64,000 nt of DNA. It comes from Aquitalea magnusonii (GTDB lineage Bacteria; Pseudomonadota; Gammaproteobacteria; Burkholderiales; Chromobacteriaceae). Location: assembly GCF_002217795.2 (NCBI RefSeq), contig NZ_AP018823.1, forward strand, positions 1,488,001 to 1,552,000. The letters are read 5' to 3'. Position numbers and translations under genes: made by a program. Below, piece by piece: positions 29,087 to 37,429 of the stretch (positions are counted from its first letter, which is position 1; each line of letters begins with the position of its first letter). A model generated the notes under the pieces. That model made no database searches, had not been told where the DNA came from, and saw only the letters and a list, made by a program, of their open reading frames with translations.

Positions 29087-29472
29087 GTGGTGAGTTCTCC
29101 CTCGTTGCGTCTTGATTTGTAAGTATTGTTTTGCTTTTTTCACCCGATTACGGATGTCGGGCTAATGTAAAACAACCGTTTGAAATCGGCAATCGCGCTA
29201 TGGGCTGAGTACGTGTCAGCTGGGTGGTCAGTCAGTGACAGCTGTGTACTTTTTGCTTTGCAAGGGGCGGCAGTGTGTGTTTTATGGAGCAGCCATCTCG
29301 ATGGACAAAGCGTTGTTCGCTGGCTTGGCCGCTAGGGCGGCAGCCTGTGGCAATGGAGCATGCGGTGGCTCTGTTGGGACTCTCGCAATGTCGGAATGCG
29401 CGCAGCAAAAGATCTGAGGGGAATCGCCAGGAGGGCAGATTCGGGCTGGTGCAGTGTTTGTTTCGACGCTAA

Positions 29473-29510
29473 CAACAACCCGGCTTGCCCATTTGGCAGC
29501 CGGGTTGCTT
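29473..29510 (-). terminator. Terminator of the 92-residue unknown gene
   Basis: CAACCCGGCT (29476-29485) pairs with AGCCGGGTTG (29498-29507). On the minus strand it is followed by TTGTTGTTAG. It closes the C4-like locus on its downstream side. Confidence 0.7.
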
Positions 29511-29532
29511 TACATGGATGAATTACGCGGGT

Positions 29533-29811
29533 TTAAGCCAGCAATTGCTGTTGTTGCTGCTGCAAACCTAGCAAGCCCTGCATTAAGTGCCTGCGGTAGG
29601 CATCAGACGGGTGCAAGGCAAGCAAGGCCAATACCGCCTCCAGCGTCTGGGCCTGCTGCCGCAATGCGGATTCCAGCTGGGCAAAACCACGTGCCAAATC
29701 CTGCACCGGGCTGCGCAGTGCGGCAAAGCGGTCCTGCTGGAGCATGGTCTGCAGCAGGACGATGTGTTGGCGAATCAGGGGGAGGATGGGTGTGGTGGTT
29801 TGGTGTGTCAT
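29533..29811 (-). CDS. Unknown 92-residue helical protein, last gene of the C4-like locus
   Basis: Not recognised. ATG 29811 overlaps the stop of the preceding small frame (ATGA) and has GGGAGGG eight bases upstream, so it should be translated. The protein is predicted to be all helix with heptad-like leucines and ends LLGLQQQQQQLLA. It has no signal peptide and no membrane segment. Its position downstream of the antisense-RNA-like leader makes it the likely regulated product, comparable in place to ant after icd in phage P1, but no sequence similarity to Ant is claimed. A terminator follows the stop. Confidence 0.6.
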   Translation of the reverse strand: MTHQTTTPILPLIRQHIVLLQTMLQQDRFAALRSPVQDLARGFAQLESALRQQAQTLEAVLALLALHPSDAYRRHLMQGLLGLQQQQQQLLA

Positions 29812-29990
29812 GAGCTGCGCCCTCCCGTTGGTTGGCATAGGGCGGAGGCGGCAAGCAAGTAAACAGGGAAAATCATGAATGGTCTCCTGGAATGTTTACC
29901 TGCCGCCCGACGCCAATCGGGGGTGGCAGGCACATGGCAGGATTGGCGTACCGTAACCAGGAACGGCGCCTCGTAAGAGGCTCCCACCAT
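29808..29990 (-). CDS. Ash/Icd-like small reading frame
   Basis: One frame with three possible starts: TTG 30050, ATG 29990 (60 residues) and ATG 29876 (22 residues, MIFPVYLLAASALCQ). The last has by far the best ribosome-binding site, AGGAG at 29884-29888 seven bases upstream. The upstream part (MVGASYEAPFLVTV, then SCHVPATPDWRR) resembles from memory the phage Ash / Icd-like family, whose frames overlap P4-type immunity RNA. The GATTGGCGTCGGGCGG bases match the position where those frames encode EIGVSGG. The stop is coupled to the next gene. Confidence 0.35.
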   Translation of the reverse strand: MVGASYEAPFLVTVRQSCHVPATPDWRRAAGKHSRRPFMIFPVYLLAASALCQPTGGRSS

Positions 29991-30080
29991 GGCCCGCCAT
30001 AGAAGACGTGCAATGGTGTACGGACGCGACAAAGCATGGGCTTTGACCAAAGTCCGTCTGATTACAGGACGCCAATCCCG
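29908..30080 (-). ncRNA. C4/CI-like antisense immunity RNA locus
   Basis: Read on the minus strand: box A GGATTGGCGT (30078-30069), an intervening hairpin (30038-30055), a GCCTC-GTAA-GAGGC hairpin (29968-29981), box B ACGCCAATCC (29949-29940) and box C GATTGGCGT (29918-29910). B is the exact complement of A (10 bases) and of C (9 bases). Two target copies flanking one antisense copy in a single leader is the arrangement of phage P1/P7 C4 and P4 CI RNAs, in which the processed antisense RNA pairs with the leader and blocks translation or causes early termination. Box C lies 21 bases before a strong ribosome-binding site. The end points of any processed RNA are unknown. Confidence 0.5.
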
Positions 30081-30107
30081 ATGCCGCTATTGAACGGCAC
30101 GGTGGGG

Positions 30108-30136
30108 ATTATCTAGTGCTGCGGGTGGGAAGGCAA
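30108..30136 (-). promoter_or_regulatory. Sigma-70 promoter of the C4-like locus
   Basis: On the minus strand TTGCCT (30136-30131), 17 bases, GATAAT (30113-30108). The expected transcription start near 30101 puts box A about 23 bases into the RNA. The rest of the 30137-30245 stretch shows nothing recognisable. Confidence 0.6.
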
Positions 30137-30246
30137 GAAACATGGGCGCAAAGCTGGGCTGCCAGCTATGGCCTGTCCGGTGCTGTGGCAGGGGCTGTTG
30201 TCTTACGCGCTGAAGGGGGAAGTATCTGACCTGTATCGGCCATGGT

Positions 30247-30285
30247 AAAAAAACAGCCCGGCAAGCAAGGCTTGTCGGGCTGTTT
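30247..30285 (-). terminator. Terminator of ackA-pta
   Basis: AAACAGCCCG (30251-30260) pairs with CGGGCTGTTT (30276-30285). On the minus strand it runs into a tract of seven T residues. Confidence 0.88.
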
Positions 30286-30303
30286 GCCGGCTGATGTGCA
30301 GGG

Positions 30304-32382
30304 TTAGCGTTTGTCGGCCTGAATGGCGGTCAAGGCGATGGTGTAGACAATGTCGTCCACCAATGCGCCGCGCGACAGGTCGTTCACCGGTTTGCGCAGG
30401 CCTTGCAGCATGGGGCCGACGCTGACGACGCCTGCCGAGCGCTGTACTGCCTTGTAGGTGGTGTTGCCGGTGTTGAGGTCCGGGAACACAAACACGGTGG
30501 CGCGGCCGGCCACGGTGCTGTCCGGGGCTTTTTGGCGGCCGACCGACTCCACGCTGGCGGCGTCGTATTGCATCGGGCCGTCGATTTCCAGGTCCGGGCG
30601 CTTTTCCTTGGCGATGCGAGTGGCTTCGCGCACTTTTTCCACGTCCGAGCCGCTGCCGGAGCTGCCGGTGGAGTAGGAAATCATCGCCACGCGCGGCGGA
30701 ATGCCAAAGGCGGCGGCGGAGTCTGCCGACTGGATGGCGATGTCGGCCAGGTCTTCTGCGCTTGGGTCCGGGTTGACCGCACAGTCACCATAAACCAGCA
30801 CCTGTTCCGGCATCAGCATGAAGAACACGCTGGAAACCAGCTTGGCTTCCGGGGCGGTCTTGATCAGTTGCAGGGCGGGGCGGATGGTGTTGGCGGTGGT
30901 GTGAACCGCGCCGGATACCAGGCCGTCCACTTCGCCCAGCGCCAGCATCATGGTGCCCAGCACTACATTGTCTTCCAACTGTTGCTCGGCCATCGGTGCG
31001 TTCAGGCCCTTGCCCTTGCGCAGTTCCACCATGGGCTGGATGTAGTTGCCGCGTACTTCGTTGGGATCGAGGATTTCGATCGAAGCGGGCAGGGTGACGC
31101 CCTGGGCTTCGGCAATCTGTTCGATCTCGGCGCGGTTGCCAATCAGCACGCAATGGGCAATGCCCTTTTCCTGACAGATGGCGGCGGCCTTGACGGTGCG
31201 CGGTTCGTTGCCTTCCGGCAGCACGATGCGCTTGCCGGCGCGGCGGGCTTTTTCCATCAACTGGTAGCGGAAGGCCGGTGGCGGCATGCGGTGTTCGCGC
31301 GGCGCGCCCACATTGCGCTTGAGCTTGTCGGCATCCAGGTGCTCGGCCACAAAGTCGATCACCCGTTCCATGCGTTCCAGGTCGTCCGCCGGCACCTGAC
31401 GGCTCATATTGCTGAGGATGCTGGCGGTTTCAAAGGTGTTGTGGGTGGTGGACATCACCGGCAGGCCGCTGGTGAAGGCCTGGTGGCACAGTTGCTGGAT
31501 GCGCGGATCGGGCAGTGAATCGCAGGTCAGCAGCAGGCCGGCCAGCGGTACGCCATTCATTGCCGCCATGGAGGTGCCCAGCACGATGTCTTCGCGATCG
31601 CCGGCGGTGACAATCAGCGCGCCGGGTTTGAGCAGATGCACCACATTGGGTACGGTGCGCGCGGTCACGGCCATGCTGCGTACGCGGCGGCGGCTGATCT
31701 GCCCGGCGTGCAGCACACGCGCTTGCAGGTAGTGGGCTACATCCAGCGTACGCGGGGCCAGCAGTTCCGGCTCGGCGGGAATGGCACCGATCATCGGCAG
31801 GCGGTTCTTCTGCAGCAGATTGCCGGCCTCCTGGATTTCCATGGCCAGTTGCTGGGCGTTTTGCTCTTTGGGCAGACGGTTGAGGATGTAGCCTGCCACG
31901 TGGCCCGGCTGCGCGCCGAAGGCTTGCATGCTCAGTTCCAGTTGCTCGGCAATTTCATGGCTGGCCAGCTTGTCGGCAGCAGTCACCAGGATGGTCTGTG
32001 CTTGCAGATTGCGGGCAACCTTGGTGTTGAGGAAGGTGGAGAACACCTGTTTCTGGTCTGGCACCAGGCCTTCCACGATCATCAGGTCCACATTGTGCGA
32101 GGCCTGTTGGTAGAGCGATACCACTTCTTCCATCAACTGGTCGATTTCGCCCAGCGACAGCAGGTGTTCCACCCGTTCCATCGCCAGAGGTTCTGGCGGG
32201 TTGAGGTGGCAGATGGCGCGGGCAAAGTGGGTGGAGCGCTCGGGTGAGCTGTCCGCCCCCTGCGCGATGGGTTTGACAAAACCCACGCGCAGGCCGGATT
32301 GCTCCAGCGCGCGGATCATGCCCAGCGCTACCGAGGTGAGTCCGGCATCAAAGCCGGTCGGTGCCAGGAAAAAAGTATGCAT
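30304..32382 (-). CDS. pta: Phosphate acetyltransferase, long form
   Basis: Interconverts acetyl-CoA and acetyl phosphate. It has 692 residues in three parts: an N-terminal P-loop-type domain (MHTFFLAPTGFDAGLTSVALG), a DRTGG domain (about 220-330) and the catalytic PTA_PTB domain (about 365-690, with VLPEGNEPRTVKAA and ISYSTGSSGSGSDVEKVREA). ATG 32382 gives the standard N-terminus; a longer in-frame start is rejected. It lies 25 bases after ackA on the same strand, so ackA-pta is an operon. Confidence 0.96.
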   Translation of the reverse strand: MHTFFLAPTGFDAGLTSVALGMIRALEQSGLRVGFVKPIAQGADSSPERSTHFARAICHLNPPEPLAMERVEHLLSLGEIDQLMEEVVSLYQQASHNVDLMIVEGLVPDQKQVFSTFLNTKVARNLQAQTILVTAADKLASHEIAEQLELSMQAFGAQPGHVAGYILNRLPKEQNAQQLAMEIQEAGNLLQKNRLPMIGAIPAEPELLAPRTLDVAHYLQARVLHAGQISRRRVRSMAVTARTVPNVVHLLKPGALIVTAGDREDIVLGTSMAAMNGVPLAGLLLTCDSLPDPRIQQLCHQAFTSGLPVMSTTHNTFETASILSNMSRQVPADDLERMERVIDFVAEHLDADKLKRNVGAPREHRMPPPAFRYQLMEKARRAGKRIVLPEGNEPRTVKAAAICQEKGIAHCVLIGNRAEIEQIAEAQGVTLPASIEILDPNEVRGNYIQPMVELRKGKGLNAPMAEQQLEDNVVLGTMMLALGEVDGLVSGAVHTTANTIRPALQLIKTAPEAKLVSSVFFMLMPEQVLVYGDCAVNPDPSAEDLADIAIQSADSAAAFGIPPRVAMISYSTGSSGSGSDVEKVREATRIAKEKRPDLEIDGPMQYDAASVESVGRQKAPDSTVAGRATVFVFPDLNTGNTTYKAVQRSAGVVSVGPMLQGLRKPVNDLSRGALVDDIVYTIALTAIQADKR

Positions 32383-32407
32383 GCTTCGGACTCTTTCTTG
32401 CGCTGCC

Positions 32408-33601
32408 TCAGACGGACAAGCCCGCCAGTTGGGCGGTGTCCAGGGCAATCATCAGTTCTTCATCGGTGTTGATCACCAGGGCAGGCACGGAGTCGGCGGT
32501 GGTGATGCGGCCAGCCTTGCCGCGAATGCACTCTTCATTGGCTGCTTCATCCAGCTGCAGGCCCAGGAAGCCTAGCTGTTTGATGACACGGGCGCGCAGG
32601 TAGGACGAGTTTTCGCCAATGCCGCCGGTAAACAGCACGCCGTCCAGTCGGCCCAGTGCCACGGTGAGGGCGGCAATGTGCTTGGCCAGGCGGTAGCTGA
32701 AAATATCCAGTGCCAGAATGGCTTCTGGCTGGCCGGCCAGGGCGGCGTCTTCCAGTTCGCGGCAGTCGCTGGACAGCTCGGACAGGCCCAGCAGGCCGGA
32801 CTTCTTGTTCAGCAGATCGGTGACGCCATTCACGTCCAGGCCCAGTTCGGAAGCCAGATAGCCAAAGATGCCCGGATCGATATCGCCGGAGCGGGTACCC
32901 ATCACCAGGCCTTCCAGCGGGGTCAGGCCCATGGTGGTGTCCACGCTCTTGCCACCCTTGATGGCAGCGGCGGAGGCACCGTTGCCCAAGTGGGCGCAGA
33001 CAAAGGCGGTTTCTTCCAGCGGCTTGTTCAGCAGACGTGCCGCTTCGCCGGTGACAAAGCGGTAGCTGGTGCCGTGGAAGCCATAGCGGCGCACGCCATG
33101 CTCGCGGTATAGCTGCATGGGTACGGCATACAGATAGGCCTGTTGCGGCATGCTCTGGTGGAAGGCGGTATCGAATACGGCCACCTGGGTCAGGCCGGGG
33201 AATTGCTGCATGGCGGTGCGAATGCCCAGCAGGTGGGCCGGGTTATGCAGCGGAGCCAGTTTGGCGCATTTCTCGATTTCGGCGATGACAGTGTCGTCGA
33301 TGACTGCGGAGGCTTTGAAGTGTTCGCCGCCATGCACCACGCGATGGCCTACGGCCTTGACGCTGTCCAGCAAGTCCAGTTCACGCAGCCGCGCAATGAT
33401 GGCGTGCATGGCTGCAGCATGGTTGGCTTCGCGCAGCGCCTGGCTGTCTTTCTGGCCTGCATGCTTGAAACTGATCTGGCCTTGTTCCAGGCCCAGTTTT
33501 TCTGCCAGACCGGTCAGGACGGCTTGCTGGGTGGTGGTGTCGATCAGGGCAAATTTCAGCGAGGAACTGCCGCAGTTGATAACGAGAATGCTTGATTTCA
33601 T
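32408..33601 (-). CDS. ackA: Acetate kinase
   Basis: Makes ATP and acetate from acetyl phosphate and ADP. It has 397 residues. The N-terminal phosphate-binding signature INCGSSSLKF and the second signature VVHGGEHF are present, as are GFHGTSYRFV and MGLTPLEGLVMGTRSGDIDPG. ATG 33601 is chosen because it aligns with the family N-terminus. It is the first gene of the ackA-pta operon. Confidence 0.97.
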   Translation of the reverse strand: MKSSILVINCGSSSLKFALIDTTTQQAVLTGLAEKLGLEQGQISFKHAGQKDSQALREANHAAAMHAIIARLRELDLLDSVKAVGHRVVHGGEHFKASAVIDDTVIAEIEKCAKLAPLHNPAHLLGIRTAMQQFPGLTQVAVFDTAFHQSMPQQAYLYAVPMQLYREHGVRRYGFHGTSYRFVTGEAARLLNKPLEETAFVCAHLGNGASAAAIKGGKSVDTTMGLTPLEGLVMGTRSGDIDPGIFGYLASELGLDVNGVTDLLNKKSGLLGLSELSSDCRELEDAALAGQPEAILALDIFSYRLAKHIAALTVALGRLDGVLFTGGIGENSSYLRARVIKQLGFLGLQLDEAANEECIRGKAGRITTADSVPALVINTDEELMIALDTAQLAGLSV

Positions 33602-34113
33602 AGGCACTGGGGGGTCGTAAATGACGAAAAAGGGGTCCGTGGGGAAAATCACTGCATCAATCCGGTGGATTGGCCATATTAAGGTTATGACTGTGTCGGC
33701 CTGATGACCGGCTGTGCAGTAGACGGGCTCCTCTTGATTTTCCTTTGATCGGCATGAGCCGGCTGGCGATTATCCGGTGGGTCCCACAAGGCTGCAATAC
33801 GGGTTTTACCTTGTTGCTGCATTGCTTTGCTGGCGTGGCTTTGCACCTGCTGTCCGCCAGTGGCGGATGCGGTGTTGGCACGCCATGTGCAAGCTTGCTG
33901 TCACGTTTCAGCTAGCCTCTGGCCATTTTGCCGGTTCAACCGTGCGCCGAGTATAGCATAGCCATCATCAAGTGCTGATATTGCTGCGCACAACTTGCGC
34001 TAACGCAATGATTTTTAAGGCTGACCGTGGGGTTTTTGTGTCAAAATCCGCAAAAATACGCTTTGTAGTGGCAATGTTTCATTCTGCGGCGGCTTGTCAT
34101 CGCCAAAAATAGC
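33602..34113. other. Non-coding spacer upstream of ackA and the Rieske gene
   Basis: About 510 bases without a convincing gene; a 74-codon minus-strand frame here has no ribosome-binding site or recognisable sequence. It must hold the ackA promoter region. I see no clear FNR or other operator. Confidence 0.5.
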
Positions 34114-34142
34114 TTGCCCCCCCTTGCGGGGCGGGGCATAAT
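34114..34142 (+). promoter_or_regulatory. Candidate sigma-70 promoter of the Rieske oxygenase gene
   Basis: TTGCCC (34114-34119), 17 bases, CATAAT (34137-34142), followed by about 110 bases of leader. GGGCGGG / CCCGCCC (starting at 34130) flanks the -10 region as a hairpin-capable dyad, and CTCG-TTTAG-CGAG lies further down at 34205-34217. Confidence 0.45.
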
Positions 34143-34260
34143 CCCGCCCTCGAAAAGCAGGGGCTTTGCCTTTGTTTTCATTATCGTTTTGATGGTTCCG
34201 TAAACTCGTTTAGCGAGATTCGGCTGGTCTTATATCTTCTTCCACGGAGGTGTGGGAATA

Positions 34261-35370
34261 ATGTCTGATCTGGCTTCTTCGCAGATGCTGCAAGCATCTG
34301 CTGCTCAGCTGCCTATCTATACCTATTTTGACCCGGCTCATTACGAGCTGGAGCAAAAACAACTGTTTGCCACTGCTCCGCAGTACTACGGCCATGCGCT
34401 GATGGTGCCCAATGAGGGCGACTATCACACGCTGGAATGGCTGGGCCACGGCAAGATGCTCAAGAATGTGGGCGGTGAAATCAAGCTGATTTCCAACGTC
34501 TGTCGCCATCGTCAGGCGCTGATTTATCAGGGTCGCGGCAATGGCAACCACATGGTGTGCAATCTGCATGGCTGGACTTACGACGCCGAAGGCAAGCTGC
34601 TGGGCGCGCCGCATTTCCCGCAAACGCCTTGCCTGAACCTGAATCAGACGCAACTGACCAACTGGAACGGTTTGCTGTTTGATGCCGGTCGTGACATCGC
34701 CGCCGATCTGGCGCAGCTTGGCGTGGCCAAACACCTGGACTTCTCCGAGTTTGCCTTCCATTCGACGCATACCACCGAGTATGACTTCAACTGGAAGACT
34801 TTCATCGAAGTCTATTCCGAGGACTACCACGTCGATCCCTTCCATCCGGGTTTGGGCAATTTTGTCGATTGCGCCGAACTCAAGTGGGAGTGGGGTGCGC
34901 AGTATCACGTGCAGACGGTGGGGGTGAAAAACCAGTTGGCCCGTTCCGGCTCGCGCGTGTATGGCAAGTGGCACGAGGAAGTGCGCCGCCGCTTTGCCGA
35001 CCGTCAGCCCGAATTCGGCGCTATCTGGCTCACCTACTACCCCAACATCATGGTGGAGTGGTATCCGCATGTGCTGGTGGTCAGCGTGGTGATTCCGCGT
35101 GGCCCGGAAAAATGCACCGTCATCACCGAGTTCTACTACCCGGAAGATGTGGTGTATTTCGAGCCGGAATTCGTCGAGGCAGAGCAGGCCGCCTACTTCG
35201 AAACCGCCAAGGAAGACGACGAAATCTGCTATCGCATGCACCTGGGCCGTCGGGCTCTGTGGCTGCGGGGCGAGAGCGAAGTGGGGCCGTATCAATACCC
35301 CACCGAGGAAGGAATGCAACACTTCCACGAGTTCTATCGTCGCCTGATGGGCGATGCGATGGCTGGCTAA
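34261..35370 (+). CDS. Rieske non-haem iron oxygenase, alpha-subunit family
   Basis: A 369-residue ring-hydroxylating-type oxygenase. The Rieske [2Fe-2S] ligands are Cys81, His83, Cys100 and His103 (CRH...CNLH). The mononuclear iron site is in SEDYHVDPFHPG with His190 and His195; an acidic residue just before it (187-188) is expected to link the two centres. GGAGGTG upstream fixes ATG 34261. No ferredoxin, reductase or beta-subunit gene is adjacent, so it must use a reductase encoded elsewhere. The substrate cannot be told; related single-component alphas act on quaternary amines or aromatics. Confidence 0.88.
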   Translation: MSDLASSQMLQASAAQLPIYTYFDPAHYELEQKQLFATAPQYYGHALMVPNEGDYHTLEWLGHGKMLKNVGGEIKLISNVCRHRQALIYQGRGNGNHMVCNLHGWTYDAEGKLLGAPHFPQTPCLNLNQTQLTNWNGLLFDAGRDIAADLAQLGVAKHLDFSEFAFHSTHTTEYDFNWKTFIEVYSEDYHVDPFHPGLGNFVDCAELKWEWGAQYHVQTVGVKNQLARSGSRVYGKWHEEVRRRFADRQPEFGAIWLTYYPNIMVEWYPHVLVVSVVIPRGPEKCTVITEFYYPEDVVYFEPEFVEAEQAAYFETAKEDDEICYRMHLGRRALWLRGESEVGPYQYPTEEGMQHFHEFYRRLMGDAMAG

Positions 35371-35395
35371 GCCGGGCGTTTCAGTGCAGAATGGC

Positions 35396-35424
35396 AAAGG
35401 CGCGGGTTTCCGCGCCTTTTTCTT
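35396..35424 (+). terminator. Terminator of the Rieske gene
   Basis: AAAGGCGCGG (35396-35405) pairs with CCGCGCCTTT (35410-35419) followed by a T tract. It ends about eight bases before the next possible start codon. Confidence 0.85.
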
Positions 35425-35431
35425 TGTCTTG

Positions 35432-35965
35432 ATGACAATGCACTGGAAAAAACATCTCTATATTCTTGGCATCAGCCTGATGGCTGGGCCCGTACTGGCC
35501 GCCAGTTTTACCGATCCGGCCAGCAAGATCAGCTTTACCTTGCCGGCAGGCTGGAAAGTGCGCAGCGTGGTGCAGGAGGGCGTGCGTGTGATCAAGGTGG
35601 TGCCGCCCAAGGCAGACCAGCGCGAGCGTGCCGCCATCGAAGTGACGCTGCAGGAGTACAAGGCGGGACGAAAAGATGCGCCGGAGCGCTTGTTGCGCCG
35701 CTACCGCCAGGCAGATGGCGATCGCGAGGCCGCCTTGTATGCCCGGCTCAATTCCCACACCGGGCGGCTGGTGACCGAATATCGCGAGGGTCGTTTCGTT
35801 TCCGGGCGCTTGTGGATCGTGCGGCATAATCTGCATGTTTTCCTGCCAACGCCAGGCAAGCGCCTGCTGGAAGCGCGCTGTGCGGCCAATGCATCCGAAT
35901 TCAAAACCTACCGTCACCAGATGGAAGCCATCTGCTTGTCGGCCACCAGCTTGCGCAAGCCATGA
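35432..35965 (+). CDS. Secreted protein of unknown function
   Basis: About 177 residues (ATG 35432, or ATG 35438 two codons later). The N-terminus WKKHLYILGISLMAGPVLAA is a signal peptide with an Ala-x-Ala type cleavage site, so the protein is periplasmic or secreted. The mature part begins SFTDPASKISFTLPAGWKV, a pattern seen in PsbP-like and other small beta-rich exported proteins, and has two cysteines (in EARCAAN and AICLSA) that could form a disulfide. There is no ribosome-binding site because a terminator abuts the start. Function unknown. Confidence 0.7.
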   Translation: MTMHWKKHLYILGISLMAGPVLAASFTDPASKISFTLPAGWKVRSVVQEGVRVIKVVPPKADQRERAAIEVTLQEYKAGRKDAPERLLRRYRQADGDREAALYARLNSHTGRLVTEYREGRFVSGRLWIVRHNLHVFLPTPGKRLLEARCAANASEFKTYRHQMEAICLSATSLRKP

Positions 35966-35998
35966 TGCCGGCTGAAATGCCACGGGAGTGTTGTTTGC

Positions 35999-36868
35999 AT
36001 GGCTGAATCGCTGTTTGCCCGTCTGCGTCATGGCCGCTTGGGGGCGGGCTGGATGGTAATTGCTGCGGCTTTCTTTGCGCTGATGGGCGTGTTTGTCAAA
36101 GCCGGTGCGCAGCACTTCAATGCTATTGAGCTGCTGTTCTGGCGCACCCTGATCGGCACCGTCATTCTGGGGGCCGCCATCCGCTGGCGCGGGCTGTCGC
36201 TGTCCACGCCGCACTGGCTGGGTCATATCAAGCGCAGCTTTGTCGGCTATCTGTCCATGTCGGCGCTGTTTTATGCGCTCACCCATTTGCCGCTGTCCAC
36301 GGCGGTTACGCTCAACTACACCTCCTCGCTGTTTTTCTCGCTGATTTGCGTGGTCAAGCTCAAAGACAAGCTGTCACGCCCGGCCGCACTGGCGCTGGGG
36401 CTGGGCTTTTTGGGCATCGTGCTATTGTTGCGGCCTACCTTCAGCTCGGATCAATGGCTGGCCGGCGTGGTGGGCCTGCTGTCCGGCATCAGCGCTGGCT
36501 TTGCCGTGTTCCAGGTGCGGGAGCTGGGCCAGATGGGCGAACCATCCTGGCGGGTGGTGTTCTGGTTTTTTGCCATCGCCAGCCTGTTCGGGGCGATATG
36601 GCTGCTGCTTGGTCCGGGCTTCTCGCCGGTGCATGCTGGCAATGTATCGGCCTTGCTGGGGGTGGGAGTTTGCGGCATGTTGGGGCAGTTGGCCATGACC
36701 ATGGCTTACAAGGTGGGGCGTAAATATCTGGTGGCCAGTTTTGCCTACCTCACCGTGGTGTTCTCGGCCTTGCTGGGCGTCTTGCTGTGGGGTGATGCGC
36801 TGGGGCCGGATGCCTTGCTGGGCATGGGCCTGATTGTCGGGGCGGGTTTGCTGGCTGCACTGCGCTGA
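35999..36868 (+). CDS. EamA/DMT-family transporter
   Basis: A 289-residue inner-membrane protein with about ten hydrophobic segments in two homologous EamA halves (about 15-140 and 150-288). The drug/metabolite transporter superfamily exports metabolites, amino acids or drugs; the substrate is not predictable here. ATG 35999 is preceded by GGGAG. It lies 33 bases after the secreted protein gene. The 145-base gap that follows has no clear promoter. Confidence 0.88.
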   Translation: MAESLFARLRHGRLGAGWMVIAAAFFALMGVFVKAGAQHFNAIELLFWRTLIGTVILGAAIRWRGLSLSTPHWLGHIKRSFVGYLSMSALFYALTHLPLSTAVTLNYTSSLFFSLICVVKLKDKLSRPAALALGLGFLGIVLLLRPTFSSDQWLAGVVGLLSGISAGFAVFQVRELGQMGEPSWRVVFWFFAIASLFGAIWLLLGPGFSPVHAGNVSALLGVGVCGMLGQLAMTMAYKVGRKYLVASFAYLTVVFSALLGVLLWGDALGPDALLGMGLIVGAGLLAALR

Positions 36869-37013
36869 TTCATGCCAAAAACATGCCACTCCTTGACGGT
36901 TGTCAGCAGAATCTTCACCGCCGCGCACTAGAATACAATCATGATCACGCCATCGATGCCGGCGTGGTTTCATCAACAATAACAGGCAAAACTCACACTT
37001 TAGGAGATGCAGC

Positions 37014-37370
37014 ATGATTTCTATCCGCGAACAGGATTATGGTCTGGATGTGGCGCTGTTTAATGAATTCTCGCTGGCAGATTTCAAGCTGTTTGAAGAC
37101 GCGCTGGTCAAGCGCGTTGCCGAACAAGGCAAGCCGGATGTGCTGCTGGATCTGTCCGAGCTGGTGGACTTTACCCTTGATATGGCGCTGGAAGAGGTCA
37201 AGTTCGTGCGCGCGCACGAGCAGGATTTTGGCCGCATTGCCTTGGTAGTGAATGATGTATGGATCAAGCTGGCGGCCCACATTGCCGGCCTGCTGTCACA
37301 CAACCATCTTGAATATTTCGATACGGTGGAAGAGGCTCAGGCTTGGTTGGCAAAGCCGGTTGCTGCTTGA
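37014..37370 (+). CDS. SpoIIAA-like (STAS-type) protein
   Basis: A 118-residue cytoplasmic protein of the SpoIIAA-like family, an alpha/beta fold related to anti-sigma-factor antagonists. Characteristic stretches are PDVLLDLSELVDFTLDMALEEVKFV and IALVVNDVWIKLAAHIAGLL. Family members lack a known activity, and some bind lipids or act as partners. AGGAG precedes the ATG. It stands alone between EamA and tex. Confidence 0.82.
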   Translation: MISIREQDYGLDVALFNEFSLADFKLFEDALVKRVAEQGKPDVLLDLSELVDFTLDMALEEVKFVRAHEQDFGRIALVVNDVWIKLAAHIAGLLSHNHLEYFDTVEEAQAWLAKPVAA

Positions 37371-37429
37371 TTTTGGAGTGAATGGCGGTACAGTAGCGGT
37401 TTTTGTTCAGCACGAAAGAATAAAAACCG

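Noticed and set aside
29183..29190. Sigma-28 -10-like GCCGATTT upstream of the first chemoreceptor
   Set aside because: There is no TAAA element at the required spacing, so flagellar sigma control cannot be supported.
29235..29417. 60-codon plus-strand frame upstream of the chemoreceptor
   Set aside because: There is no ribosome-binding site and no recognisable sequence, and it is flanked by minus-strand regulatory elements.
33657..33881. 74-codon minus-strand frame in the ackA upstream region
   Set aside because: It has no ribosome-binding site and no family resemblance, and it sits where the ackA promoter should be.
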